Source of the DNA: Larix kaempferi
Lineage: Eukaryota; Streptophyta; Pinopsida; Pinales; Pinaceae
Length of the DNA: 64,000 nucleotides
Assembly (NCBI GenBank): GCA_027924585.1
Contig: BSBM01000152.1
Span: 1,007,001-1,071,000 of the forward strand
Reading direction: 5' to 3'
Numbering within the stretch: the first letter of the stretch is position 1; the number at the start of each line of letters is the position of its first letter. The translations under genes were made by a program, and so were the position numbers. The notes beneath the pieces were generated by a model, which saw only the letters and a program-made list of their open reading frames with translations, searched no databases and was not told the origin of the DNA. This document shows positions 32,472 through 44,095 of this stretch, one piece after another.

Positions 32472-34475
32472 TGTAATGTCCCTTTTTTTAAATTTATTAA
32501 AATGGTGAATTTTTAAACTTTTTTCACTAGTTCGACCTTTGACTAGTCTTAGGTTCTTCACCTCCAAATGGCTCCAAATTCTCCCAAATTGTTATGGAAA
32601 GTGTATGAATGGTTTAAGCACATAAATAGGAGGTTCATGGATTCTTTAGACTCTTCAATAGTCTTCTGCAACTCTCCTTTAATTTCTGGCCAAAGTAGGG
32701 AGTTTGACTAGCAATTTCTGTTTGACTAGTATTGGTCTCTTGGTCTCCAAATGACTCCAAATGCTTGTATAATGGGTCTGAAGCTGTTTGAGAGGTATTA
32801 ATACATATAATAGAGGCTTATGGATACTTAAAAACCCTTAAATCACTTCTGCAACATTCATTTTCAATTTGGACAAAGTAGGGAATATTACTAGTAATTT
32901 CGAGCTTCAAAACCCCGAAGGGTAGTGGACGAAGATGGCTTCCCAAATGCTGTTAAACCCTTCCATATTTATGAAAAGAGGTATGGTAATTATAAGTGGC
33001 TTTAATTATATCCCTAATGGATCCTTAATTAGTTCTTATGGCCTTCTGAAACTACTTAAAATCATATGTTATTTGCAAGATTTCACATAGGGGGAAAAGC
33101 TAGTTATTTTCACCATGACTTATGAAATTCGAATTTTAGGTGCCAAGGGATTATGATATGTTAATGAAACTTATTCAAAACTTTAATAACACTCCATACA
33201 TAAAAAAAATCACATATAATAACTGATATAACTCGAAATAGTGTCTCTTCAAACTCTAACAACAAGATCTAGGGGAAATGGAATCATTTATGAATTGTTT
33301 GGTATTTTTACATAAATCCACTTAGTATTTCGACCTGAGAGTCTCATGAGAAGTAAAAAAAGAGTATATATATCATATTACAAAGATATGGGGCCTCAAG
33401 ATCTATCACAAAGAGTTCATCAACTCAACAACTGCGCCTCTCCTCAAGGAGCAAGAATATGCCAAGAAATAGCAAAATGGTTGTAGAAGCAAGCTGAAAG
33501 AGATGCTACCATGAGCTATCCTGTAGCTTCAAAATGTAACAAAAGACTCTATTAAAGCTCCAAATTAATGGTCTGAATGGATTTTCTTACCAACTAGGAT
33601 GGGAATCTTTCACCCTAAAAATTGGTGCTAAGGCAAGTAGAGTAGCACTCCACTAGCTCTCCTCTCCCAAATGCAAAATGATAATTATAAAATGATCAAA
33701 AGCCATTATTATTCCTAATTACATCATTTTATTAACTTCATAAGGCCTCCTAAGGTCGAATTTCCCTTCATGGGATTCCTCCAACTCATCTTTGTGGTTT
33801 AGTAACTCATATGACACTTGTCTTGCCTCTTCATGCTCCAAATCTTTCCCCAAGTAGAATGGTTGCCTCTAACTCCCTAATGCGCCCTCTTTATGGCTAT
33901 ATTTAGCCCTGCCATGTTAGATTTGTCATAGTCTACAATCAGGTCTGAATATGTCATAGAACCTTTATCATTGGTTGTCATAGAGTATAGGGAATCTCCT
34001 TCCAAGTGGCACACATTGTATTCCTAACCTCTTCCTCTCCCCATGGGAGTTACTCCTCTTCACCAATTCGACTTCCTTGGCTCATGAATTTCCATATGAA
34101 ACCTCACCAACCTCCAAATATGCTTCCTTACCCATATATTCGAATTGGGTGAAGTGCATTCCAAATGTGTGGAGGGAATCTGGCCACCTAAGGATTCCAT
34201 AAGCCTCCAATTGTCTTCAAGACCCAATTCCACATTATTTTCTCAACATTTATTATTTATGTCACCCATTTTAATGTGAATATGGTAAACCAAAGTTATT
34301 TTGGGTCCTATAACTCCTTCAATCCAACTTTTAATGCCTCCACCCCCAACCTAGGAAACTAGTAATTTTCCTCCTTGGCAATTATTTGACCCTTAACATC
34401 AATTTGACAAACTCTCATGAATATGGCCAAAGGCTTAGGCCATTGTGACCCAATGCAAAATTTTTGGACATGACA
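32472..34475 (-). repeat. Array LTR 1
   Basis: 2004 bp, TGTAATGTCCC...GGACATGACA. Left outer end of the array. Confidence 0.92.
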
Positions 34476-37449
34476 AATCCTCCTTTCCCAATATTGCTTG
34501 TCCTCAATCAATTTCAACGCATGCATGTGGAAGAACCTGCTTTCTTTCCAAAATTTTGCTTCCCAAAGCTTCTCTTCTAAAGCCTTGAGTAGAGCCACCC
34601 ATGCACTACAATTGTGTGTTTCCAAAAGTAAGGAAATATGGGTTTTCTTTTTCATTTTGATATCCCCCGTAACATCACCACTAAACACCAAAATGTTAAT
34701 TAAATCCATCAAAACCATGTTTGCATAATTACTCTTTACCTCTTTCATATTTTGGAAATCTTTTCTGATACTACTGCATAATTCTTTGAAGTTGCCACTG
34801 AGTTGCCCAAATTTCAATCTTCTAGATTCCATGAATATTTTAGAGAGGAACCACCATGCTTGCTACTACACTACTCTAATTAAAATCACTTTATTAAGTG
34901 GGGAATCCATCACCCATATTACTTGTTTTCCAAAAAATTTGAAATCAATGGGACTAAAAATTATTCCAGGGTCCCATTGCTTGTATTGCACTCCAACAAT
35001 TAGGAGTGTTATCCAACTCATATCATCAAGTAAGAGAATTCCTGGATTGCATTTTCTTGTATGCATTCTTCCATTCATCATGAGTACAAAATATATATAA
35101 TCAAAGTACATAACAACATAATGAAAATGTACATCAAAGAGGTGCTTCATCAAAGAATCATGAAAGTGCTTATACCTCCAACTAAGTAGACCACAATTTT
35201 TCAAGTGCATACAAGCTTCAAGTGACCAATTAAATCTGCTCCATAGGCGAGGATCCCCTGTCCTATAATGCTTCTCCAAAAGGATGTAAGATGCATCAAA
35301 ATAATCAGCCATGTGTTCTTTCATCCAAGAAGTGAATAAAGAACCTCCACTAAAATCTGAACCAAGTAGGGAACAAGGAAAACAATAAGCCTTCAAGGGG
35401 ATCACAGAAGTACCATTTGTGCAGGCATGAACATGTATATCATCAAGAAATAACAAAGGATGTTGCTGCCAATAATAATTTGTTCCACTCATATATCTCT
35501 TCACCCACGTAGTGGATGAAGTTCCTCAAATATCAATCGAACTAAGGAAGGAGCAAGGAAAATCATGAGTCTTTAAGTGACTCAAGTGAACATCATAAGT
35601 GCATCCATGTAGATGTGTTTCATCATAAGGTAACAATGAATGCTGCTGCAATTGTAAATAAGAAATGGCCCTAATAATGTCATCATATAAAGGAGAGATA
35701 TGAGTTTCATGCTCCTCATGTGGCACCATAAAAAATAAACCTTTCACCCATACTTCATTAGGATGAATGTTGCAAAATATGGAAGTGTAGGATGTAGGAG
35801 AATGAACCAACTCACCCAAATGATTAGAAAGTACAAAAGTGTACTCATGTAAATGATCCATAATGGTAGGATCATGCACCTCCATCAAAAGTGCAGAACT
35901 TTCCTGAGAGGTTGGTTCCAAGGTAGTGGAATCAACTTCTTCAAAAAATGTGTCACCATTTCCAAGAGGAAACTCAAGTTCCTCTTCCACCACATCAAGT
36001 GCTTGCTTGGATCTCATCAATATCATATTCAAACACATCAATCACATGCAAATTTCAATGTTTCTCATGATCTACCATGTCATGATAATCCTCCATGCAA
36101 TCAACCATATGACAATTTAAAACATAGGAGGAAGAACAAGTATATTGCAACCTTTCAAGAAGTTGCTCATTTTAAATTTTGAGTTTATGAATATCCTCAT
36201 TTTTCTTCAAGTATGCATCAGGTAATAATTCATTAATCTACACCAAATGTTTCCTATAAAAAAAAAGACATGAAATTACATTTGTTGTTGCACATTTCTC
36301 TTTGAATCTTCTCCATGTCTTCAAGGAAGGATGAATCCTCCAATGAAGAAACTTTCCAACAAGAATTTGACACTAATGCTTGAGTGTCATGGAGCATGCT
36401 AAGGGTCTCTTGGTTATTCCTTTCATTCATCTTCAAGGACCCTTCAAGAAAATGAGGCTCTTGTAAATGAACCTCCTCATCTTCTTCCTTCTTACTGGGA
36501 CCAACTTCATGAAGCTCAAGTGGTGATGGGGAAGTTCATCTTGTTTCTTCTTCAAGTGCTACAAGATCTTCATTTTCATGCTTAATGGGAGTTTGGATGG
36601 CAGCAACACTTTCAAAAGTTGTCTCTATGTCACCAACATAGAGGTGTGAGCACCCATTAGTAGGCACTCCTTCATAGTTTAAGCATCCATCAATAGATGC
36701 TCTTTGGTTCATGTCCAAGGTAGAATGTGTCTCTTCCTTTTGCTCCTTCAAGCAAGCTGATGCATTTTGTACCCAAGTACGTGCAACACTTTGAGATGAG
36801 CCATCTAAGGTGGGAAGTGGAATTTTTCTTATTGCATAATTCAATTCTCTATTTTGAAATGGATTCTTATTACCTTCATTCATCTTGAGCTTGTTTGAGA
36901 CAATGAGGTATTGATCAAATGGTACAGTGTTTTTGCAATATTCACTCAAATTTTGCCATTCGAGTATAATTTCTTCCACATCATTTGGGGATTTAATATT
37001 TGCTTTGGACTCAATAAATTTTGGTGTAGTAGGCCTTGGTGTCCTCTGAAATTTATCTTCTCTATTAAGGGGTCCTATGCTTGAGAGAATATTCTCACCC
37101 ATTGGCTTCTTTTCCTCACAATGAGAACTGCTGCTGCCTCCTATTACTCCTTTGCTCCCAAGTTGGCTAGCCATCAATTCGAATCCTTTCATCATCTGTT
37201 TGTTCATGTCTTTGATACCACTTGTAATTTCTTCAAAAAATGGTTTTATGAGTTTCCTAAGCTTCTCACCATCATATGAGGTTCCCTTTTCATCCCTAGT
37301 CATAGTTTCCTAAAAAAATTGCTCTTCTTTTCCTACTTTTTCTTCTTCAACAAAACACTTTTAGTTTCAATATCTAATGGTGGTCCCTGACTTATTTTCC
37401 TAATGAATGTCAGACCACATCAGGTGCAAAGATCATGCTCTGATACCAC
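34476..37449 (-). pseudogene. Array internal region 1 with broken long ORF
   Basis: PPT-like GGGAAAGGAGGATT on the minus strand at 34476-34489; PBS TGGTATCAGAGC at 37437-37448. Reading frames on the minus strand: 37303-36536 (255 codons, start MTRDEKGTSYDGEKLRKLI), 36041-35526, 35504-34866 and 34832-34359. Comparison with internal regions 2 and 3 shows these are pieces of one protein of roughly a thousand residues, here broken by several stops and frameshifts. It has no zinc knuckle, protease, RT, RNase H or integrase motif. Function unknown; gag-like by position only. Confidence 0.75.
37437..37448 (-). other. Primer-binding site, array unit 1
   Basis: TGGTATCAGAGC on the minus strand, perfect initiator-Met complement, one base inside LTR 2. 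The equivalents are 49473-49484 (one mismatch) and 54459-54470 (one mismatch). Confidence 0.9.
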
Positions 37450-37456
37450 TGTAATG
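37450..37456 (-). repeat. Array LTR 2, first 7 bases
   Basis: TGTAATG, cut off by the copia insertion. The last five bases, TAATG, are the copia target duplication, repeated at 44598-44602. Confidence 0.9.
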
Positions 37457-37958
37457 TGTTAAGTTTAAACCAAATAGACTAGCAAGATCACTGAAAGAAA
37501 CATAATCACAAGATGGACACAGAATTTACCCTGGGAAACCCTCATGGGGTAGAAAACCCAACAAAGCTTTCCTCAATAAGATGATCAACCAAAATACAAG
37601 ATGTGCTCCAAGACTTAACCTCCTTCTCCAACTCCTGTGCAGACCTCCCAGACAAGTGCGCTACTTTTCTGAGTTATGAGTGAGTGTATCAAATGAGGAG
37701 CTCTCCTCCTCTATTTATACTAATCCTCAACTGACTAAAATCCCTAATGGGGCCAACCTCTCCTGGAGAAGTCTAATAACCCCTAAAATATAATATTAGG
37801 GCCGACCCCCACATGGTGGGTCTAATAACCCTAGTTACCACAACTCCTCGGAGGAATAAACATCTTCGGATACATAATAGAGTCACCTCGGAGGGATGGA
37901 ACATATCTGGAATAATAATGTACAAATATAATATTCTTAGAAGTTACAATATTCAACA
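37457..37958 (-). repeat. Copia 3' LTR
   Basis: TGTTAAG...TTCAACA, 502 bp. TATAAATAG on the minus strand lies at 37711-37719. Confidence 0.97.
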
Positions 37959-37969
37959 CTCCCCCTTAA
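37959..37969 (-). other. Copia polypurine tract
   Basis: Minus strand TTAAGGGGGAG directly beside the 3' LTR. Confidence 0.9.
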
Positions 37970-38105
37970 TGAGAAGGATATTATAACAACATCTGCAGGA
38001 GCAAGGAGTTGTCAACTACATCATACATGATACATCTATAAATCATCGGAAGCTTTCTTCAATTCATCATCATCAGTAACTCAACCAGTTACTGGAACAT
38101 CAACA

Positions 38106-38523
38106 TCATCAGCATCGTCATCACACGATCATCAGCATCGTGATCATTAGCATCGTCATCACACGATCATCAGCATCGTGATCATTAGCATCGTCATCAC
38201 ACGATCATCAACATCGTCATCACACGATCATCAACATCCTCATCACACGATCATCAACATCATCATCACACGATCATCAAAATCGTCATCATACGATCAT
38301 CAGCATCGTCATCACACGATCATCAACATCGTCATCACACGATCATCAACATCGTCATCACACAATCATCAGCATCGTCATCACACGATCATCAGCATTG
38401 ACATCACACAATCATCAACATCATCATCACACGATCATCAGCATCGTCATCATCAACATCGTCATCACATGATCATCAGCATCGTCATCACACGATCATC
38501 AGCATCGTCATCACACGATCATA
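38106..38523. repeat. Minisatellite A in copia 3' region, 23-bp unit
   Basis: About 18 copies of a unit like CATCGTCATCACACGATCAT plus CAA, with point changes and a short disturbance near 38442-38455. The unit is not a multiple of three, so long plus-strand ORFs across it (Ser/His/Ile repeats) are an artefact. Confidence 0.92.
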
Positions 38524-38752
38524 TTATAGGATGATCAATCCTGCTCTCTTTAGGACATAGGTCCATGGATGATACAATCCGATCAAGTTCCAGGATGATC
38601 AATCCTCATCACTTTAAGACAAGTCTCATGTCTAGGGACGATGTAATCCATCACGTACATTTTGAACCCAGTTCATGGACGATGCATTCCTCACATGTAC
38701 CTTTAAGACAAGTCTCATGTCTAGGGATGATGCAATCCTATCTTTAGTTTTC

Positions 38753-39177
38753 GGAGACATCAGTCTACAGATCAATTCTGGGACCAAAGTCCGGGGAAGA
38801 TACAATCCCCTACCTGTTCATTCAGGACTTCATTATTGGAGACCCAGTCTACGGCTCAATTCTGGGACCGTAGTCCGGGGAAGATACAATCCCCTACCTG
38901 TTCATTCAGGACTTCATTATCGGAGACATCATGTCTACGGCTCAATTCTGGGCCCGCAGTCCGGGGAAGATACAATCCCCTACCTGTTCATTTAGGACTT
39001 CATTATCGGAGACATCATGTTTACGGCTCAATTCTGGGACCGCAGTCCAGGGAAGATACAATCCCCTACCTGTTCATTCAGGACTTCATTATCGGAGACA
39101 TTATGTCTACGACTCAATTTAGGACTAAAGTCCAGGGATGATCCAATCCTCTCAAGTCCACCAAGGACTTCATTCTC
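38753..39177. repeat. Minisatellite B in copia 3' region, 84-86-bp unit
   Basis: Five copies beginning GGAGACAT and containing CTACGGCTCAATTCTGGGAC and GGGGAAGATACAATCCCCTA. The last copy is the most diverged. Related but looser units of about 100 bp precede it from 38540. Confidence 0.9.
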
Positions 39178-39189
39178 GAAGACATACAT

Positions 39190-39365
39190 CTACAGCTCTC
39201 TTTAGAACAAGTGTTCAAGGATGATACAATCCCTCTTCTTTCTCGGAGAAACCTGTCTACGGCTCACTTTAGAACATGTGTTCAAGGATGATGCAATCCT
39301 TCTTCTTTCTCGGATACACCTGTCTACGGCTCACTTTAGAACATATGTTCAAGGATGATGCAATC
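39190..39365. repeat. Minisatellite C in copia 3' region, about 63-bp unit
   Basis: Nearly three copies with TTTAGAACA, GTTCAAGGATGATGCAATCC and TTCTTTCTCGG. The GATGATGCAATCC core links it to block B. Confidence 0.8.
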
Positions 39366-39436
39366 CCCACATGTATTCTTATCAATACAAGTACAAGTAT
39401 CCTTCACCATACAAGTACATACATGTATCATCAAAG

Positions 39437-39572
39437 GCATGTATTCTCACCAATACATCTATCATCAAAAGCATGTATTCTCACCAATACATCTATCATC
39501 AAAAGCATGTATTCTCACCAATACATCTATCATAAAAAGCATGTATTCTCACTAATACATCTATCATCAAAA
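39437..39572. repeat. Minisatellite D in copia 3' region, 34-bp unit
   Basis: Four copies at 39437, 39471, 39505 and 39539 of GCATGTATTCTCACCAATAC followed by ATCTATCATCAAAA. Confidence 0.92.
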
Positions 39573-39700
39573 ACATGTATAAGTAAAACTGAGTATTCTA
39601 AGCATAGGAGTCCTAAATCTAAATATTTATAAGTAACTAGGTGTAGTAAACAGGTAACCTCATCATTTATGAGACAATCTTGTCATCAGAGACTATACTA

Positions 39701-39710
39701 CTCCCCCTTT
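39701..39710 (-). other. Second polypurine-tract-like site in copia
   Basis: Minus strand AAAGGGGGAG, shortly after the pol stop codon and about 1.7 kb before the true 3' LTR. It is not followed by an LTR start. Confidence 0.6.
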
Positions 39711-39745
39711 CGAGGAGGGTCCTTTTGAACTACACCAAGCTTGTC

Positions 39746-40878
39746 TCAGAAGTATTCAAATTTCACTCGAGACAGAGGTTTGGTCAAGATATCAGTAATT
39801 TGATCCTCAGTGCTCACATACTCGAGCTTGATAGCTCCTCTCTGCATCATATCTCGTATATAAAAGTATCGGATCTCTATGTGTTTTGAATTATCGTGGA
39901 ACACATGATTTTCTGTCATCTTAATGTAGCTTTGATTATCACACATAATCACAGTGGGATCCATTTCTAAGTCAAACACTCCAGATAATAGTTTCCGAAG
40001 CCATACTGCTTCACAGCTGGCAGAGCAGGAAGCTATATATATGCTTCAGCAGTACTGAGGGCCACACTAGATTGTTTCTTGCTGAACCATGAGATCATGG
40101 CAGATCCAAGACCATAACATCCACCTGAAGTACTCTTTCTATCTGAGACACTTCCTGCCCAGTCAGAATCTGAGTAACCATGTAACCTGAGTTCATGACC
40201 TCCAAGATAATATAGACCAAAATCTAATGTACCTTTTAGGTACCTCATTACATGCTTTGCAGCTATTAAATGAACCTTTCTAGGTTCTACTAGATACTGA
40301 CTTAGGGTATTTACAACAAAGCATATATTTGGCCTAGTATTTGTTAAATACATCAATGACCCAATGATTTGTCTATATAGAGTTAGGTCCACTAATTCTG
40401 ATGAGTCATTAACTAATAGCTTCAAGTTGGAGTCCATGGGAGTGGCCATGGGTTTACACTCCAACATATCAAACCTTTTCAGAATCTCCACAGCATACTT
40501 ACCTTGATTTAGAAAGATTCCTTTTGGTTCTTGCCATACTTCTAGACCTAAGAAGTAGTGCATTAATCCGAGATCTTTCATCTCGAATTCTGAAGAAAGC
40601 TTCTTCTTGCTTTCAATAACTTGTTTCTCATTTCCGGTTAGAAATAGATCGTCTACATATAACAACAGTATAACTGGTTCATCATCCATCACTTTGAGAT
40701 AAAGATTTGGGTCAGCTTTACTCTTGGTAAAGCCCATACTTGTTAAGAAACTGTCAATCCTTCCGTACCAAGCCCTGGGAGCTTGTTTCAACCCATATAA
40801 TGCCTTTTTCAGTTTGCATACATGAGTTCTTCCGTCTTTAACCTCAAACCCTTGGGGTTGCTCTATGTACACTTCTTC
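39746..40878 (-). CDS. Copia Pol, RT and RNase H part (after premature stop)
   Basis: Minus strand, in the same frame as the upstream ORF after one stop codon at 40879-40881. RT motifs: KKALYGLKQAPRAWY, then the catalytic LLLYVDDLFLTGN, MKDLGLMHYFLGLEVWQ, GSLMYLTNTRPNICFVV. RNase H follows with HGYSDSDWAGSVSDRKSTSG and ALSTAEA. Near 40040-40050 a one-base loss in the usual AEAEY-IA segment shifts frame. The rest (39979-39746) reads CDNQSYIKMTEN, HDNSKHIEIRYFYIRD and DILTKPLSRVKFE, the normal copia C terminus. All RT catalytic residues are present. Confidence 0.93.
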
Positions 40879-43782
40879 TTAATTTACACCATTCAGAAAA
40901 GCTGTCTTAACATCCATTTGGTGTAATTTCCACTTCATCATAGATGCAAGAGCCATGATAGTTCTAATTGAAGTATACCTAGCAACTGGTGCAAATGTTT
41001 CTTCATAGTCAATTCCCTCCTTTTGAGAGAATCCTCTGGCTACAAATCTTGCCTTATATTTTTCAATGCTACCATCTGCAGCATGTTTTATCTTGAAAAT
41101 TGATTTGGAAGAAACCACACTTTTATCTTTTGGTTTGGGAACTATATCCCAAACATCGTTTTTCATTATTGACTGATATTCTTCTGTCATTGCTTCTATC
41201 CATTCTTTCTTCTGAGCTGCTTCTTCATAGCTAGTAGGTTGTTGATCCACAAGATCACACATCAAGGCCATACAGTTGGACACTAGCTTTGGTTTCTTTC
41301 TTTCTCTAGTGGAGCCTTCAGGAGCTCCATATCTTTCAACTCCTTGAATAATATCTCTAGCCCATGCTGGCCTTCTTTTTTTAGATAAATCTGTAATAGG
41401 AGGTTCTTGTGGTTCCAGCATGTCATGATCCTCCGGTGAATCATCTTCAGGGATGTGTACAGCCTCTGTGATTCTAGGAGATGTATCTTCTTCATAGATT
41501 TCTTCAAGTTTGCACTTCCTGGATTTCTTAAGAGCTGCTTCTTCATCAAATGTTACATCTCTACTTATTTCTATATGATGAAAACCTGGTATGTAAATTC
41601 TGAAGGCTTTGGATGATTCACAATAACCAACAAATATTCCCTTCTTACCAGAAGGATCCAACTTGGTTCTCTTTTCTTTTGGAATGTGGATGTACACAAG
41701 ACACCCAAATATTTTAAGATGACTTACCTCAGGCTTCTTTCCTGTAAACACTTCTTCTGGAGTTTTGAAATCAAGAGCACTATGAGATAGTCTATTTTGC
41801 ACATATACTGCTGTCTTGGCTGCTTCAGCCCATAGATACATGGGAAGATCTTGGTCATGTATCATAGTCTTTACAGCTTCCATGATAGTTCTATTTTTCC
41901 TTTCAGCCACCCCATTTTGTTGGGGATTATAGGGAGTGGTTAGTTCCCTTTTAATTCCATCTTCTTTACAAAAGTCTTCAAAGTCCTTTGAAGTATATTC
42001 TTCGCCATTATCTGTTCTGAGAATCTTGATTCTCTTTTCTGAGAGATTTTCTATTAGAGCCTTGAACTCTTTGAATTTTCCAAAGACTTCATTCTTACCT
42101 TTTAGGAAGTATATCCAAGTTTTCCTTGAATAGTCATCAATGAATGAAAGATAGTATTCAAACCCACTTAGAGAAGTGGTGGGCATTGGTACACATACAT
42201 CTGAGTGTATTAGCTCCAAAATGTTCTTAGTCTTTGTTTCACTCTTTGGAAAGGGGTTCTTGACATTCTTCCCTTTCTTACATCCTTTACATGAGCCATC
42301 ATGATCAACTTTCAAATCTGGTAATCCTATGACCACCTTGCTTACATAGGGTAAGGCTTTATAGTTAATGTGAGCTAATCTTCTATGCCATAGCTCACTG
42401 GGGATAGAAACTTCATGAGCAAGGGCAGCTTCTGGATGACCCTTGAGTTTATAGAGACCTCCTTCTTCTTCACTAATGATAACTGCATCTTTAATTGATT
42501 TTCCTTTGGACCACATGAGTACTTGTCTATCTATGAAAGCCACTCTAAAACCTTTCTTATCTAGTGCTGAGATAGAGAGTAGGTTCTTCTTTAAACCTGG
42601 TACATATAAAACTTCTTTCATTTTCAAGGGTCTTCCAGAATCAAGCTTGTAGCTTGCTTCACCAATTCCCTTGATGGGATATTGATAATCATCTCCTAGA
42701 GATACCTTTTGTGGTGAAGATTTTTCTTCGATCCTAGAGAGAGTTTCCTTTTGACCTGTCATGTGCTTTGAAGCACCACTGTCAATGAGCCATGTACCTT
42801 CACCAGGAGACACAGATCCAGAGAGTGCATAAAATAGGACATATTCTTCTGGATCTTCTTTCTTCACTTTAGATCTTTTCTTTTGAGGCCTTTCCTCTTC
42901 TTCTTCTTCTTCTTCTTCTTCTTCTCCTTCTTCTTCTTCACTATCATCTTCTGCCATATGTGCATGATGTCTTTTGTGGACAAAACTTTTCTTCTTCTTT
43001 TCTGGTAGGGTACAGTCTCTAGCATAGTGTCCTAGTTTAAGACAATTAAAACATTGGACTGTGGAGAGGTCTCTTTCTGAGTTTGTTCCTCCTTTCCTTT
43101 TGAATCTATGAGAGGGTTGAGACCTTTTGTGGTTCACTTTCTTGAAGTGACCCCTTTTTCCTCTTTTGGTGTGGGTGGCCAAAGCTTGGTCATCCTCTTT
43201 GAGAAGAGATTCTCTGTTGGCTACCCTAGCTTCTTCTTGAACACAATCCTCCCATACTATATCAAACTTCATGCTTTCTTTTCTGGCACACATGGTTTGT
43301 ATGAATGATTCCCAAGGTCTAGTGAGACCATTTAGAGCAGTCATCACAAGTTCATATTCATCAAGAGTATCACCAATGGCATCTAGTTGCTCCTTGATTA
43401 GAGAGACCCTTGAGAAGTAGTCTTGAATGGATTCTCCTTTGTGCATCTTGGTATTCTTCAACTGAGTCCTTAGATTCATCTTCCTATTGATGTTCTTTCC
43501 TTCATACATTCTTCCTATGGCATCATACATTTCCTTTGGAGTCTTCTTGGAGGCCACTTGGGGAATCAAGTGGTCTTTAATAGAATCAGCTATGATTCTC
43601 TTTGCCCTAATCAAATCCTTCCTATGCTTCTCTTTGGCTTCATCTCCTTCCGGTTCTGCAACTTCATCCTTGATATAATGAGCAAGATCATTCTCTTCAA
43701 GAATGAGACCAATTTTGTATTTCCATGCTCGGAAATTTTCTATATCTTCTAGCTTTTCTTCAAGCTTAGTGTTTGGAGCCAT
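40879..43782 (-). CDS. Copia Gag-Pol (Gag, protease, integrase, N-terminal RT)
   Basis: 967 codons on the minus strand. Order: Gag core (residues ~1-200: WKYKIGLILEENDLAHYIKD, IQDYFSRVSLIKEQLDAIGD). A basic stretch and zinc knuckle CFNCLKLGHYARDC follow (~240). Next is a poly-Glu run (~275-295), protease WLIDSGASKHMTG (~330) and the pre-integrase LWHRRLAHINYKAL. The integrase core includes HSDVCVP, FIDDYSRKTWIYFLK, LRTDNGEEYTS and TPYNPQQNGVAERKNRTIME. The RT start ends in DVKTAFLNG. A TAA follows where the family continues EEVYIEQP. The Met at 43782 fits, about 300 bases from the PBS. Confidence 0.95.
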   Translation of the reverse strand: MAPNTKLEEKLEDIENFRAWKYKIGLILEENDLAHYIKDEVAEPEGDEAKEKHRKDLIRAKRIIADSIKDHLIPQVASKKTPKEMYDAIGRMYEGKNINRKMNLRTQLKNTKMHKGESIQDYFSRVSLIKEQLDAIGDTLDEYELVMTALNGLTRPWESFIQTMCARKESMKFDIVWEDCVQEEARVANRESLLKEDDQALATHTKRGKRGHFKKVNHKRSQPSHRFKRKGGTNSERDLSTVQCFNCLKLGHYARDCTLPEKKKKSFVHKRHHAHMAEDDSEEEEGEEEEEEEEEEERPQKKRSKVKKEDPEEYVLFYALSGSVSPGEGTWLIDSGASKHMTGQKETLSRIEEKSSPQKVSLGDDYQYPIKGIGEASYKLDSGRPLKMKEVLYVPGLKKNLLSISALDKKGFRVAFIDRQVLMWSKGKSIKDAVIISEEEGGLYKLKGHPEAALAHEVSIPSELWHRRLAHINYKALPYVSKVVIGLPDLKVDHDGSCKGCKKGKNVKNPFPKSETKTKNILELIHSDVCVPMPTTSLSGFEYYLSFIDDYSRKTWIYFLKGKNEVFGKFKEFKALIENLSEKRIKILRTDNGEEYTSKDFEDFCKEDGIKRELTTPYNPQQNGVAERKNRTIMEAVKTMIHDQDLPMYLWAEAAKTAVYVQNRLSHSALDFKTPEEVFTGKKPEVSHLKIFGCLVYIHIPKEKRTKLDPSGKKGIFVGYCESSKAFRIYIPGFHHIEISRDVTFDEEAALKKSRKCKLEEIYEEDTSPRITEAVHIPEDDSPEDHDMLEPQEPPITDLSKKRRPAWARDIIQGVERYGAPEGSTRERKKPKLVSNCMALMCDLVDQQPTSYEEAAQKKEWIEAMTEEYQSIMKNDVWDIVPKPKDKSVVSSKSIFKIKHAADGSIEKYKARFVARGFSQKEGIDYEETFAPVARYTSIRTIMALASMMKWKLHQMDVKTAFLNGVN
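42897..42950. repeat. CTT/TTC trinucleotide run coding poly-Glu in Gag
   Basis: A run of about 18 trinucleotides, mostly TTC with occasional changes, read on the minus strand as GAA/GAG. It lies between zinc knuckle and protease and is a likely site of length variation. Confidence 0.85.
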
Positions 43783-44095
43783 CTTCTCTTGGGGGAGTCC
43801 AAGAGACAGAGTAGTACTTACCTGGAAATATTACCTTTTTACTTTTCCGGATCCTGGGACATAATTTCTCGTTTATCACACTTTTGGTAGAATTAGGGTT
43901 TGACTTTTCTGGAGTTCTACCCAACCAAAAAGTTCGATCTAGGGCTCAAAAGATTGGTTTTGAGAAGGGCTATCCAGCCATGTAATCAGAATTCAACAAT
44001 ACCAACTTTTTGCTAAAACCCTAAATTTCATCGGAGAGAGAGAGAGAGATTCTTACCTTGTGAAAGATGTCCTATTCAGTCTAGCTCTGATACCA
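43783..44095 (-). other. Copia 5' leader and PBS
   Basis: The 300-base untranslated leader has a short (GA)n run near 44036-44050. PBS TGGTATCAGAGC on the minus strand (44084-44095) lies directly against the LTR. Confidence 0.9.

Noticed and set aside
34498-35100. Plus-strand ORFs in array internal region 1 (also near 46540, 47893 and 52974)
   Set aside because: They lie opposite the minus-strand ORF shared by all three units, and PBS and PPT give the minus direction.
38178-39205. Long plus-strand ORFs and CRISPR-like regular repeats
   Set aside because: Minisatellite reading frames. The units are contiguous with no unique spacers, lie inside a plant copia element and are on the wrong strand for its pol.
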